Under the pieces are notes generated by a model, which saw only the letters and a program-made list of their open reading frames with translations, did no database searches and was not told the DNA's origin. Below, in pieces: positions 39,001 through 52,100 of a stretch of DNA of 64,000 bases (its first letter is position 1; each line of letters opens with the position of its first letter). Source of the stretch: Channallabes apus. Taxonomy: Eukaryota; Chordata; Actinopteri; Siluriformes; Clariidae. The stretch spans positions 10,862,707 through 10,926,706 of the forward strand of contig CM060127.1 in assembly GCA_030522415.1 (NCBI GenBank), written 5' to 3'. The translations under genes and the position numbers were made by a program.

Positions 39001-42000
39001 CAAGACGGTGAGATAAAGCGTTTGCTGCGTTCTTAGCTCTCTACGAGCTCAGGAAAGCGGTTTTCTCAGAAAACTAATGTATAGTTATGTAAAACAAACA
39101 AAATGAGTTTGTATTCATTTTTCTGGAACAAAATGAGAAAAAGAACAAAAAAGTTGTCTTTCAACATGTATGCAAAGAATGCATTAATGTATTGAAAATT
39201 ATCATCTCTTTCACTTTCATGCTCAAGACGGTGAGATAAAGCGTTTGCTGCGTTCTTAGCTCTCTACGAGCTCAGGAAAGCGGTTTTCTCACACAACTAA
39301 TGTATAGTTATGTAAAACAAACAAAATGAGTTTGTATTCATTTTTCAGGAACAAAATTAGAAAAAGATGAACAAAAAAGTTGTTTTTCAACATGTATGCC
39401 AATAATGCATTACTGTATTGAAAATGATCATCTCATTCACTTTCATGCACAAGACGGTGAGATAAAGCGTTTGCTGCGTTCTTAGCTCTCTACGAGCTCA
39501 GGAAAGCGGTTTTCTCACACAACTAATGTATAGTTATGTAAAACAAACAAATTGAGTTTGTATTCATTTTTCTGGAACAAAATGAGAAAAAGAATAACAA
39601 AAAAGTTGTTTTTCAACATGTATGCCAATAATGCATTACTGTATTGAAAATGATCATCTCACTCACTTTCATGCACAAGACGGTGAGATAAAGCGTTTGC
39701 TGCGTTCTTAGCTCTCTACGAGCTCAGGAAAGCGGTTTTCTCACACAACTAAGGTATAGTTATGTAAATAAACAAAATGAGTTTGTATTCATTTTTCTGG
39801 AACAAAATGAGAAAAAGAATAACAAAAAAGTTGTTTTTCAACATGTATGCCAATAATGCATTACTGTATTGAAAATGATCATCTCATTGACTTTCATGCA
39901 CAAGACGGTGAGATAAAGCGTTTGCTGCGTTCTTAGCTCTCTACGAGCTCAGGAAAGCGGTTTTCTCACAAAACTAATGTATAGTTATGTAAAACAAACA
40001 AAATGAGTTTGTATTCATTTTTCTGGAACAAAATGAGAAAAAGAACAAAAAAGTTGTCTTTCAACATGTATGCAAAGAATGCATTAATGTATTGAAAATT
40101 ATCATCTCTTTCACTTTCATGCTCAAGACGGTGAGATAAAGCGTTTGCTGCGTTCTTAGCTCTCTACGAGCTCAGGAAAGCGGTTTTCTCACACAACTAA
40201 TGTATAGTTATGTAAAACAAACAAAATGAGTTTGTATTCATTTTTCAGGAACAAAATTAGAAAAAGATGAACAAAAAAGTTGTTTTTCAACATGTATGCC
40301 AATAATGCATTACTGTATTGAAAATGATCATCTCATTCACTTTCATGCACAAGACGGTGAGATAAAGCGTTTGCTGCGTTCTTAGCTCTCTACGAGCTCA
40401 GGAAAGCGGTTTTCTCACACAACTAATGTATAGTTATGTAAAACAAACAAATTGAGTTTGTATTCATTTTTCTGGAACAAAATGAGAAAAAGAATAACAA
40501 AAAAGTTGTTTTTCAACATGTATGCCAATAATGCATTACTGTATTGAAAATGATCATCTCACTCACTTTCATGCACAAGACGGTGAGATAAAGCGTTTGC
40601 TGCGTTCTTAGCTCTCTACGAGCTCAGGAAAGCGGTTTTCTCACACAACTAAGGTATAGTTATGTAAATAAACAAAATGAGTTTGTATTCATTTTTCTGG
40701 AACAAAATGAGAAAAAGAATAACAAAAAAGTTGTTTTTCAACATGTATGCCAATAATGCATTACTGTATTGAAAATGATCATCTCACTCACTTTCATGCA
40801 CAAGACGGTGAGATAAAGCGTTTGCTGCGTTCTTAGCTCTCTACGAGCTCAGGAAAGCGGTTTTCTCACACAGCTAATGTATAGTTATGTAAAACAAACA
40901 AAATGAGTTTGTATTCATTTTTCTGGAACAAAATGAGAAAAAGAATAACAAAAAAGTTGTTTTTCAACATGTAGGCCAATAATGCATTACTGTATTGAAA
41001 ATGATCATCTCATTCACTTTCATGCACAAGACGGTGAGATAAAGCGTTTGCTGCGTTCTTAGCTCTCTACGAGCTCAGGAAAGCGGTTTTCTCACACAAC
41101 TAATGTATAGTTATGTAAAACAAACAAAATGAGTTTGTATTCATTTTTCTGGAACAAAATGAGAAAAAGAATAACAAAAAAGTTGTTTTTCAACATGTAG
41201 GCCAATAATGCATTACTGTATTGAAAATGATCATCTCATTCACTTTCATGCACAAGACGGTGAGATAAAGCGTTTGCTGCGTTCTTAGCTCTCTACGAGC
41301 TCAGGAAAGCGGTTTTCTCACACAACTAATGTATAGTTATGTAAAACAAACAAATTGAGTTTGTATTCATTTTTCTGGAACAAAATGAGAAAAAGAATAA
41401 CAAAAAAGTTGTTTTTCAACATGTATGCCAATAATGCATTACTGTATTGAAAATGATCATCTCACTCACTTTCATGCACAAGACGGTGAGATAAAGCGTT
41501 TGCTGCGTTCTTAGCTCTCTACGAGCTCAGGAAAGCGGTTTTCTCACACAACTAAGGTATAGTTATGTAAATAAACAAAATGAGTTTGTATTCATTTTTC
41601 TGGAACAAAATGAGAAAAAGAATAACAAAAAAGTTGTTTTTCAACATGTATGCCAATAATGCATTACTGTATTGAAAATGATCATCTCATTGACTTTCAT
41701 GCACAAGACGGTGAGATAAAGCGTTTGCTGCGTTCTTAGCTCTCTACGAGCTCAGGAAAGCGGTTTTCTCAGAAAACTAATGTATAGTTATGTAAAACAA
41801 ACAAAATGAGTTTGTATTCATTTTTCTGGAACAAAATGAGAAAAAGAACAAAAAAGTTGTCTTTCAACATGTATGCAAAGAATGCATTAATGTATTGAAA
41901 ATTATCATCTCTTTCACTTTCATGCTCAAGACGGTGAGATAAAGCGTTTGCTGCGTTCTTAGCTCTCTACGAGCTCAGGAAAGCGGTTTTCTCACACAAC

Positions 42001-45000
42001 TAATGTATAGTTATGTAAAACAAACAAAATGAGTTTGTATTCATTTTTCAGGAACAAAATTAGAAAAAGATGAACAAAAAAGTTGTTTTTCAACATGTAT
42101 GCCAATAATGCATTACTGTATTGAAAATGATCATCTCATTCACTTTCATGCACAAGACGGTGAGATAAAGCGTTTGCTGCGTTCTTAGCTCTCTACGAGC
42201 TCAGGAAAGCGGTTTTCTCACACAACTAATGTATAGTTATGTAAAACAAACAAATTGAGTTTGTATTCATTTTTCTGGAACAAAATGAGAAAAAGAATAA
42301 CAAAAAAGTTGTTTTTCAACATGTATGCCAATAATGCATTACTGTATTGAAAATGATCATCTCACTCACTTTCATGCACAAGACGGTGAGATAAAGCGTT
42401 TGCTGCGTTCTTAGCTCTCTACGAGCTCAGGAAAGCGGTTTTCTCACACAACTAAGGTATAGTTATGTAAATAAACAAAATGAGTTTGTATTCATTTTTC
42501 TGGAACAAAATGAGAAAAAGAATAACAAAAAAGTTGTTTTTCAACATGTATGCCAATAATGCATTACTGTATTGAAAATGATCATCTCACTCACTTTCAT
42601 GCACAAGACGGTGAGATAAAGCGTTTGCTGCGTTCTTAGCTCTCTACGAGCTCAGGAAAGCGGTTTTCTCACACAGCTAATGTATAGTTATGTAAAACAA
42701 ACAAAATGAGTTTGTATTCATTTTTCTGGAACAAAATGAGAAAAAGAATAACAAAAAAGTTGTTTTTCAACATGTAGGCCAATAATGCATTACTGTATTG
42801 AAAATGATCATCTCATTGACTTTCATGCACAAGACGGTGAGATAAAGCGTTTGCTGCGTTCTTAGCTCTCTACGAGCTCAGGAAAGCGGTTTTCTCACAC
42901 AACTAATGTATAGTTATGTAAAACAAACAAAATGAGTTTGTATTCATTTTTCTGGAACAAAATGAGAAAAAGAATAACAAAAAAGTTGTTTTTCAACATG
43001 TAGGCCAATAATGCATTACTGTATTGAAAATGATCATCTCATTCACTTTCATGCACAAGACGGTGAGATAAAGCGTTTGCTGCGTTCTTAGCTCTCTACG
43101 AGCTCAGGAAAGCGGTTTTCTCACACAACTAATGTATAGTTATGTAAAACAAACAAATTGAGTTTGTATTCATTTTTCTGGAACAAAATGAGAAAAAGAA
43201 TAACAAAAAAGTTGTTTTTCAACATGTATGCCAATAATGCATTACTGTATTGAAAATGATCATCTCACTCACTTTCATGCACAAGACGGTGAGATAAAGC
43301 GTTTGCTGCGTTCTTAGCTCTCTACGAGCTCAGGAAAGCGGTTTTCTCACACAACTAAGGTATAGTTATGTAAATAAACAAAATGAGTTTGTATTCATTT
43401 TTCTGGAACAAAATGAGAAAAAGAATAACAAAAAAGTTGTTTTTCAACATGTATGCCAATAATGCATTACTGTATTGAAAATGATCATCTCATTGACTTT
43501 CATGCACAAGACGGTGAGATAAAGCGTTTGCTGCGTTCTTAGCTCTCTACGAGCTCAGGAAAGCGGTTTTCTCACACAACTAATGTATAGTTATGTAAAA
43601 CAAACAAAATGAGTTTGTATTCATTTCTTCCTGGAACAAAATGAGAAAAAGAATAACAAAAAAGTTGTTTTTCAACATGTATGCAAAGAATGCATTAATG
43701 TATTGAAAATTATCATCTCATTCACTTTCATGCACAAGACGGTGAGATAAAGCGTTTGCTGCGTTCTTAGCTCTCTACGAGCTCAGGAAAGCGGTTTTCT
43801 CACACAACTAATGTATAGTTATGTAAAACAAACAAAATGAGTTTGTATTCATTTTTCAGGAACAAAATTAGAAAAAGATGAACAAAAAAGTTGTTTTTCA
43901 ACATGTATGCCAATAATGCATTACTGTATTGAAAATGATCATCTCATTCACTTTCATGCACAAGACGGTGAGATAAAGCGTTTGCTGCGTTCTTAGCTCT
44001 CTACGAGCTCAGGAAAGCGGTTTTCTCACACAACTAATGTATAGTTATGTAAAACAAACAAATTGAGTTTGTATTCATTTTTCTGGAACAAAATGAGAAA
44101 AAGAATAACAAAAAAGTTGTTTTTCAACATGTATGCCAATAATGCATTACTGTATTGAAAATGATCATCTCACTCACTTTCATGCACAAGACGGTGAGAT
44201 AAAGCGTTTGCTGCGTTCTTAGCTCTCTACGAGCTCAGGAAAGCGGTTTTCTCACACAACTAAGGTATAGTTATGTGAATAAACAAAATGAGTTTGTATT
44301 CATTTTTCTGGAACAAAATGAGAAAAAGAATAACAAAAAAGTTGTTTTTCAACATGTATGCCAATAATGCATTACTGTATTGAAAATTATCATCTCACTC
44401 ACTTTCATGCACAAGACGGTGAGATAAAGCGTTTGCTGCGTTCTTAGCTCTCTACGAGCTCAGGAAAGCGGTTTTCTCACACAGCTAATGTATAGTTATG
44501 TAAAACAAACAAAATGAGTTTGTATTCATTTTTCTGGAACAAAATGAGAAAAAGAATAACAAAAAAGTTGTTTTTCAACATGTAGGCCAATAATGCATTA
44601 CTGTATTGAAAATGATCATCTCATTCACTTTCATGCACAAGACGGTGAGATAAAGCGTTTGCTGCGTTCTTAGCTCTCTACGAGCTCAGGAAAGCGGTTT
44701 TCTCACACAACTAATGTATAGTTATGTAAAACAAACAAAATGAGTTTGTATTCATTTTTCTGGAACAAAATGAGAAAAAGAATAACAAAAAAGTTGTTTT
44801 TCAACATGTAGGCCAATAATGCATTACTGTATTGAAAATGATCATCTCATTCACTTTCATGCACAAGACGGTGAGATAAAGCGTTTGCTGCGTTCTTAGC
44901 TCTCTACGAGCTCAGGAAAGCGGTTTTCTCACACAACTAATGTATAGTTATGTAAAACAAACAAATTGAGTTTGTATTCACTTTTCTGGAACAAAATGAG

Positions 45001-46198
45001 AAAAAGAATAACAAAAAAGTTGTTTTTCAACATGTATGCCAATAATGCATTACTGTATTGAAAATGATCATCTCACTCACTTTCATGCACAAGACGGTGA
45101 GATAAAGCGTTTGCTGCGTTCTTAGCTCTCTACGAGCTCAGGAAAGCGGTTTTCTCACACAACTAAGGTATAGTTATGTAAATAAACAAAATTAGTTTGT
45201 ATTCATTTTTCTGGAACAAAATGAGAAAAAGAATAACAAAAAAGTTGTTTTTCAACATGTATGCCAATAATGCATTACTGTGTTGAAAATGATCATCTCA
45301 TTGACTTTCATGCACAAGACGGTGAGATAAAGCGTTTGCTGCGTTCTTAGCTCTCTACGAGCTCAGGAAAGCGGTTTTCTCAGAAAACTAATGTATAGTT
45401 ATGTAAAACAAACAAAATGAGTTTGTATTCATTTTTCTGGAACAAAATGAGAAAAAGAACAAAAAAGTTGTCTTTCAACATGTATGCAAAGAATGCATTA
45501 ATGTATTGAAAATTATCATCTCTTTCACTTTCATGCTCAAGACGGTGAGATAAAGCGTTTGCTGCGTTCTTAGCTCTCTACGAGCTCAGGAAAGCGGTTT
45601 TCTCACACAACTAATGTATAGTTATGTAAAACAAACAAAATGAGTTTGTATTCATTTCTTCCTGGAACAAAATGAGAAAAAGAATAACAAAAAAGTTGTT
45701 TTTCAACATGTATGCAAAGAATGCATTAATGTATTGAAAATTATCATCTCATTCACTTTCATGCACAAGACGGTGAGATAAAGCGTTTGCTGCGTTCTTA
45801 GCTCTCTACGAGCTCAGGAAAGCGGTTTTCTCACACAACTAATGTATAGTTATGTAAAACAAACAAAATGAGTTTGTATTCATTTTTCAGGAACAAAATT
45901 AGAAAAAGATGAACAAAAAAGTTGTTTTTCAACATGTATGCCAATAATGCATTACTGTATTGAAAATGATCATCTCATTCACTTTCATGCACAAGACGGT
46001 GAGATAAAGCGTTTGCTGCGTTCTTAGCTCTCTACGAGCTCAGGAAAGCGGTTTTCTCACACAACTAATGTATAGTTATGTAAAACAAACAAATTGAGTT
46101 TGTATTCATTTTTCTGGAACAAAATGAGAAAAAGAATAACAAAAAAGTTGTTTTTCAACATGTATGCCAATAATGCATTACTGTATTGAAAATGATCA
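36051..46198 (+). repeat. Array domain IV: about 1.8-kb A-B-C-D-E-F/G-C-D higher-order repeat
   Basis: Units begin with an A monomer at 36051, 38079, 40782, 42585 and 44393, and the next A is at 46199. The spacings are 2,028, 2,703, 1,803, 1,808 and 1,806 bp. The last three are eight-monomer units, though the final one has F-G in place of F/G and lacks the closing D. The first has an extra B monomer with an attgac head. The second holds an extra internal 900-bp D-E-F/G-C unit. Corresponding monomers agree closely between units. This is the cleanest multimeric higher-order repeat in the window. Confidence 0.85.
38757..40556 (+). repeat. Two tandem 900-bp D-E-F/G-C tetramers
   Basis: D, E, F/G and C start at 38757, 38982, 39205 and 39431, then again at 39657, 39882, 40105 and 40331. 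Each tetramer is 225 + 223 + 226 + 226 = 900 bp. The first E has cagaaaac and the second cacaaaac, so they are not a perfect copy. The doubling explains why the surrounding higher-order unit is 2,703 bp rather than 1,803. Confidence 0.85.
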
Positions 46199-49100
46199 TC
46201 TCACTCACTTTCATGCACAAGACGGTGAGATAAAGCGTTTGCTGCGTTCTTAGCTCTCTACGAGCTCAGGAAAGCGGTTTTCTCACACAGCTAATGTATA
46301 GTTATGTAAAACAAACAAAATGAGTTTGTATTCATTTTTCTGGAACAAAATGAGAAAAAGAATAACAAAAAAGTTGTTTTTCAACATGTAGGCCAATAAT
46401 GCATTACTGTATTGAAAATGATCATCTCATTCACTTTCATGCACAAGACGGTGAGATAAAGCGTTTGCTGCGTTCTTAGCTCTCTACGAGCTCAGGAAAG
46501 CGGTTTTCTCACACAACTAATGTATAGTTATGTAAAACAAACAAATTGAGTTTGTATTCATTTTTCTGGAACAAAATGAGACAAAGAATAACAAAAAAGT
46601 TGTTTTTCAACATGTATGCCAATAATGCATTACTGTATTGAAAATGATCATCTCACTCACTTTCATGCACAAGACGGTGAGATAAAGCGTTTGCTGCGTT
46701 CTTAGCTCTCTACGAGCTCAGGAAAGCGGTTTTCTCACACAACTAAGGTATAGTTATGTAAATAAACAAAATGAGTTTGTATTCATTTTTCTGGAACAAA
46801 ATGAGAAAAAGAATAACAAAAAAGTTGTTTTTCAACATGTATGCCAATAATGCATTACTGTATTGAAAATTATCATCTCATTGACTTTCATGCACAAGAC
46901 GGTGAGATAAAGCGTTTGCTGCGTTCTTAGCTCTCTACGAGCTCAGGAAAGCGGTTTTCTCACAAAACTAATGTATAGTTATGTAAAACAAACAAAATGA
47001 GTTTGTATTCATTTTTCTGGAACAAAATGAGAAAAAGAACAAAAAAGTTGTCTATCAACATGTAGGCCAATAATGCATTACTGTATTGAAAATGATCATC
47101 TCATTCACTTTCATGCACAAGACGGTGAGATAAAGCGTTTGCTGCGTTCTTAGCTCTCTACGAGCTCAGGAAAGCGGTTTTCTCACACAACTAATGTATA
47201 GTTATGTAAAACAAACAAAATGAGTTTGTATTCATTTTTCTGGAACAAAATGAGAAAAAGAATAACAAAAAAGTTGTTTTTCAACATGTAGGCCAATAAT
47301 GCATTACTGTATTGAAAATGATCATCTCATTCACTTTCATGCACAAGACGGTGAGATAAAGCGTTTGCTGCGTTCTTAGCTCTCTACGAGCTCAGGAAAG
47401 CGGTTTTCTCACACAACTAATGTATAGTTATGTAAAACAAACAAATTGAGTTTGTATTCATTTTTCTGGAACAAAATGAGAAAAAGAATAACAAAAAAGT
47501 TGTTTTTCAACATGTATGCCAATAATGCATTACTGTATTGAAAATGATCATCTCACTCACTTTCATGCACAAGACGGTGAGATAAAGCGTTTGCTGCGTT
47601 CTTAGCTCTCTACGAGCTCAGGAAAGCGGTTTTCTCACACAACTAAGGTATAGTTATGTAAATAAACAAAATGAGTTTGTATTCATTTTTCTGGAACAAA
47701 ATGAGAAAAAGAATAACAAAAAAGTTGTTTTTCAACATGTATGCCAATAATGCATTACTGTATTGAAAATGATCATCTCATTGACTTTCATGCACAAGAC
47801 GGTGAGATAAAGCGTTTGCTGCGTTCTTAGCTCTCTACGAGCTCAGGAAAGCGGTTTTCTCACAAAACTAATGTATAGTTATGTAAAACAAACAAAATGA
47901 GTTTGTATTCATTTTTCTGGAACAAAATGAGAAAAAGAACAAAAAAGTTGTCTTTCAACATGTATGCAAAGAATGCATTAATGTATTGAAAATTATCATC
48001 TCTTTCACTTTCATGCTCAAGACGGTGAGATAAAGCGTTTGCTGCGTTCTTAGCTCTCTACGAGCTCAGGAAAGCGGTTTTCTCACACAACTAATGTATA
48101 GTTATGTAAAACAAACAAAATGAGTTTGTATTCATTTTTCAGGAACAAAATTAGAAAAAGATGAACAAAAAAGTTGTTTTTCAACATGTATGCCAATAAT
48201 GCATTACTGTATTGAAAATGATCATCTCATTCACTTTCATGCACAAGACGGTGAGATAAAGCGTTTGCTGCGTTCTTAGCTCTCTACGAGCTCAGGAAAG
48301 CGGTTTTCTCACACAACTAATGTATAGTTATGTAAAACAAACAAATTGAGTTTGTATTCATTTTTCTGGAACAAAATGAGAAAAAGAATAACAAAAAAGT
48401 TGTTTTTCAACATGTATGCCAATAATGCATTACTGTATTGAAAATGATCATCTCACTCACTTTCATGCACAAGACGGTGAGATAAAGCGTTTGCTGCGTT
48501 CTTAGCTCTCTACGAGCTCAGGAAAGCGGTTTTCTCACACAACTAAGGTATAGTTATGTAAATAAACAAAATGAGTTTGTATTCATTTTTCTGGAACAAA
48601 ATGAGAAAAAGAATAACAAAAAAGTTGTTTTTCAACATGTATGCCAATAATGCATTACTGTATTGAAAATGATCATCTCACTCACTTTCATGCACAAGAC
48701 GGTGAGATAAAGCGTTTGCTGCGTTCTTAGCTCTCTACGAGCTCAGGAAAGCGGTTTTCTCACACAGCTAATGTATAGTTATGTAAAACAAACAAAATGA
48801 GTTTGTATTCATTTTTCTGGAACAAAATGAGAAAAAGAATAACAAAAAAGTTGTTTTTCAACATGTAGGCCAATAATGCATTACTGTATTGAAAATGATC
48901 ATCTCATTCACTTTCATGCACAAGACGGTGAGATAAAGCGTTTGCTGCGTTCTTAGCTCTCTACGAGCTCAGGAAAGCGGTTTTCTCACACAACTAATGT
49001 ATAGTTATGTAAAACAAACAAAATGAGTTTGTATTCATTTTTCTGGAACAAAATGAGAAAAAGAATAACAAAAAAGTTGTTTTTCAACATGTAGGCCAAT

Positions 49101-52100
49101 AATGCATTACTGTATTGAAAATGATCATCTCATTCACTTTCATGCACAAGACGGTGAGATAAAGCGTTTGCTGCGTTCTTAGCTCTCTACGAGCTCAGGA
49201 AAGCGGTTTTCTCACACAACTAATGTATAGTTATGTAAAACAAACAAATTGAGTTTGTATTCATTTTTCTGGAACAAAATGAGAAAAAGAATAACAAAAA
49301 AGTTGTTTTTCAACATGTATGCCAATAATGCATTACTGTATTGAAAATGATCATCTCACTCACTTTCATGCACAAGACGGTGAGATAAAGCGTTTGCTGC
49401 GTTCTTAGCTCTCTACGAGCTCAGGAAAGCGGTTTTCTCACACAACTAAGGTATAGTTATGTAAATAAACAAAATGAGTTTGTATTCATTTTTCTGGAAC
49501 AAAATGAGAAAAAGAATAACAAAAAAGTTGTTTTTTAACATGTATGCCAATAATGCATTACTGTATTGAAAATGATCATCTCATTGACTTTCATGCACAA
49601 GACGGTGAGATAAAGCGTTTGCTGCGTTCTTAGCTCTCTACGAGCTCAGGAAAGCGGTTTTCTCACAAAACTAATGTATAATTATGTAAAACAAACAAAA
49701 TGAGTTTGTATTCATTTTTCTGGAACAAAATGAGAAAAAGAACAAAAAAGTTGTCTTTCAACATGTATGCAAAGAATGCATTAATGTATTGAAAATTATC
49801 ATCTCTTTCACTTTCATGCTCAAGACGGTGAGATAAAGCGTTTGCTGCGTTCTTAGCTCTCTACGAGCTCAGGAAAGCGGTTTTCTCACACAACTAATGT
49901 ATAGTTATGTAAAACAAACAAAATGAGTTTGTATTCATTTCTTCCTGGAACAAAATGAGAAAAAGAATAACAAAAAAGTTGTTTTTCAACATGTATGCAA
50001 AGAATGCATTAATGTATTGAAAATTATCATCTCATTCACTTTCATGCACAAGACGGTGAGATAAAGCGTTTGCTGCGTTCTTAGCTCTCTACGAGCTCAG
50101 GAAAGCGGTTTTCTCACACAACTAATGTATAGTTATGTAAAACAAACAAAATGAGTTTGTATTCATTTTTCAGGAACAAAATTAGAAAAAGATGAACAAA
50201 AAAGTTGTTTTTCAACATGTATGCCAATAATGCATTAGTGTATTGAAAATGATCATCTCACTCACTTTCATGCACAAGACGGTGAGATAAAGCGTTTGCT
50301 GCGTTCTTAGCTCTCTACGAGCTCAGGAAAGCGGTTTTCTCACACAACTAAGGTATAGTTATGTAAATAAACAAAATGAGTTTGTATTCATTTTTCTGGA
50401 ACAAAATGAGAAAAAGAATAACAAAAAAGTTGTTTTTCAACATGTATGCCAATAATGCATTACTGTATTGAAAATGATCATCTCACTCACTTTCATGCAC
50501 AAGACGGTGAGATAAAGCGTTTGCTGCGTTCTTAGCTCTCTACGAGCTCAGGAAAGCGGTTTTCTCACACAGCTAATGTATAGTTATGTAAAACAAACAA
50601 AATGAGTTTGTATTCATTTTTCTGGAACAAAATGAGAAAAAGAATAACAAAAAAGTTGTTTTTCAACATGTAGGCCAATAATGCATTACTGTATTGAAAA
50701 TGATCATCTCATTCACTTTCATGCACAAGACGGTGAGATAAAGCGTTTGCTGCGTTCTTAGCTCTCTACGAGCTCAGGAAAGCGGTTTTCTCACACAACT
50801 AATGTATAGTTATGTAAAACAAACAAAATGAGTTTGTATTCATTTTTCTGGAACAAAATGAGAAAAAGAATAACAAAAAAGTTGTTTTTCAACATGTAGG
50901 CCAATAATGCATTACTGTATTGAAAATGATCATCTCATTCACTTTCATGCACAAGACGGTGAGATAAAGCGTTTGCTGCGTTCTTAGCTCTCTACGAGCT
51001 CAGGAAAGCGGTTTTCTCACACAACTAATGTATAGTTATGTAAAACAAACAAATTGAGTTTGTATTCATTTTTCTGGAACAAAATGAGAAAAAGAATAAC
51101 AAAAAAGTTGTTTTTCAACATGTATGCCAATAATGCATTACTGTATTGAAAATGATCATCTCACTCACTTTCATGCACAAGACGGTGAGATAAAGCGTTT
51201 GCTGCGTTCTTAGCTCTCTACGAGCTCAGGAAAGCGGTTTTCTCACACAACTAAGGTATAGTTATGTAAATAAACAAAATGAGTTTGTATTCATTTTTCT
51301 GGAACAAAATGAGAAAAAGAATAACAAAAAAGTTGTTTTTCAACATGTATGCCAATAATGCATTACTGTATTGAAAATGATCATCTCATTGAATTTCATG
51401 CACAAGACGGTGAGATAAAGCGTTTGCTGCGTTCTTAGCTCTCTACGAGCTCAGGAAAGCGGTTTTCTCACAAAACTAATGTATAGTTATGTAAAACAAA
51501 CAAAATGAGTTTGTATTCATTTTTCTGGAACAAAATGAGAAAAAGAACAAAAAAGTTGTCTTTCAACATGTATGCAAAGAATGCATTAATGTATTGAAAA
51601 TTATCATCTCTTTCACTTTCATGCTCAAGACGGTGAGATAAAGCGTTTGCTGCGTTCTTAGCTCTCTACGAGCTCAGGAAAGCGGTTTTCTCACACAACT
51701 AATGTATAGTTATGTAAAACAAACAAAATGAGTTTGTATTCATTTCTTCCTGGAACAAAATGAGAAAAAGAATAACAAAAAAGTTGTTTTTCAACATGTA
51801 TGCAAAGAATGCATTAATGTATTGAAAATTATCATCTCATTCACTTTCATGCACAAGACGGTGAGATAAAGCGTTTGCTGCGTTCTTAGCTCTCTACGAG
51901 CTCAGGAAAGCGGTTTTCTCACACAACTAATGTATAGTTATGTAAAACAAACAAAATGAGTTTGTATTCATTTTTCAGGAACAAAATTAGAAAAAGATGA
52001 ACAAAAAAGTTGTTTTTCAACATGTATGCCAATAATGCATTACTGTATTGAAAATGATCATCTCATTCACTTTCATGCACAAGACGGTGAGATAAAGCGT

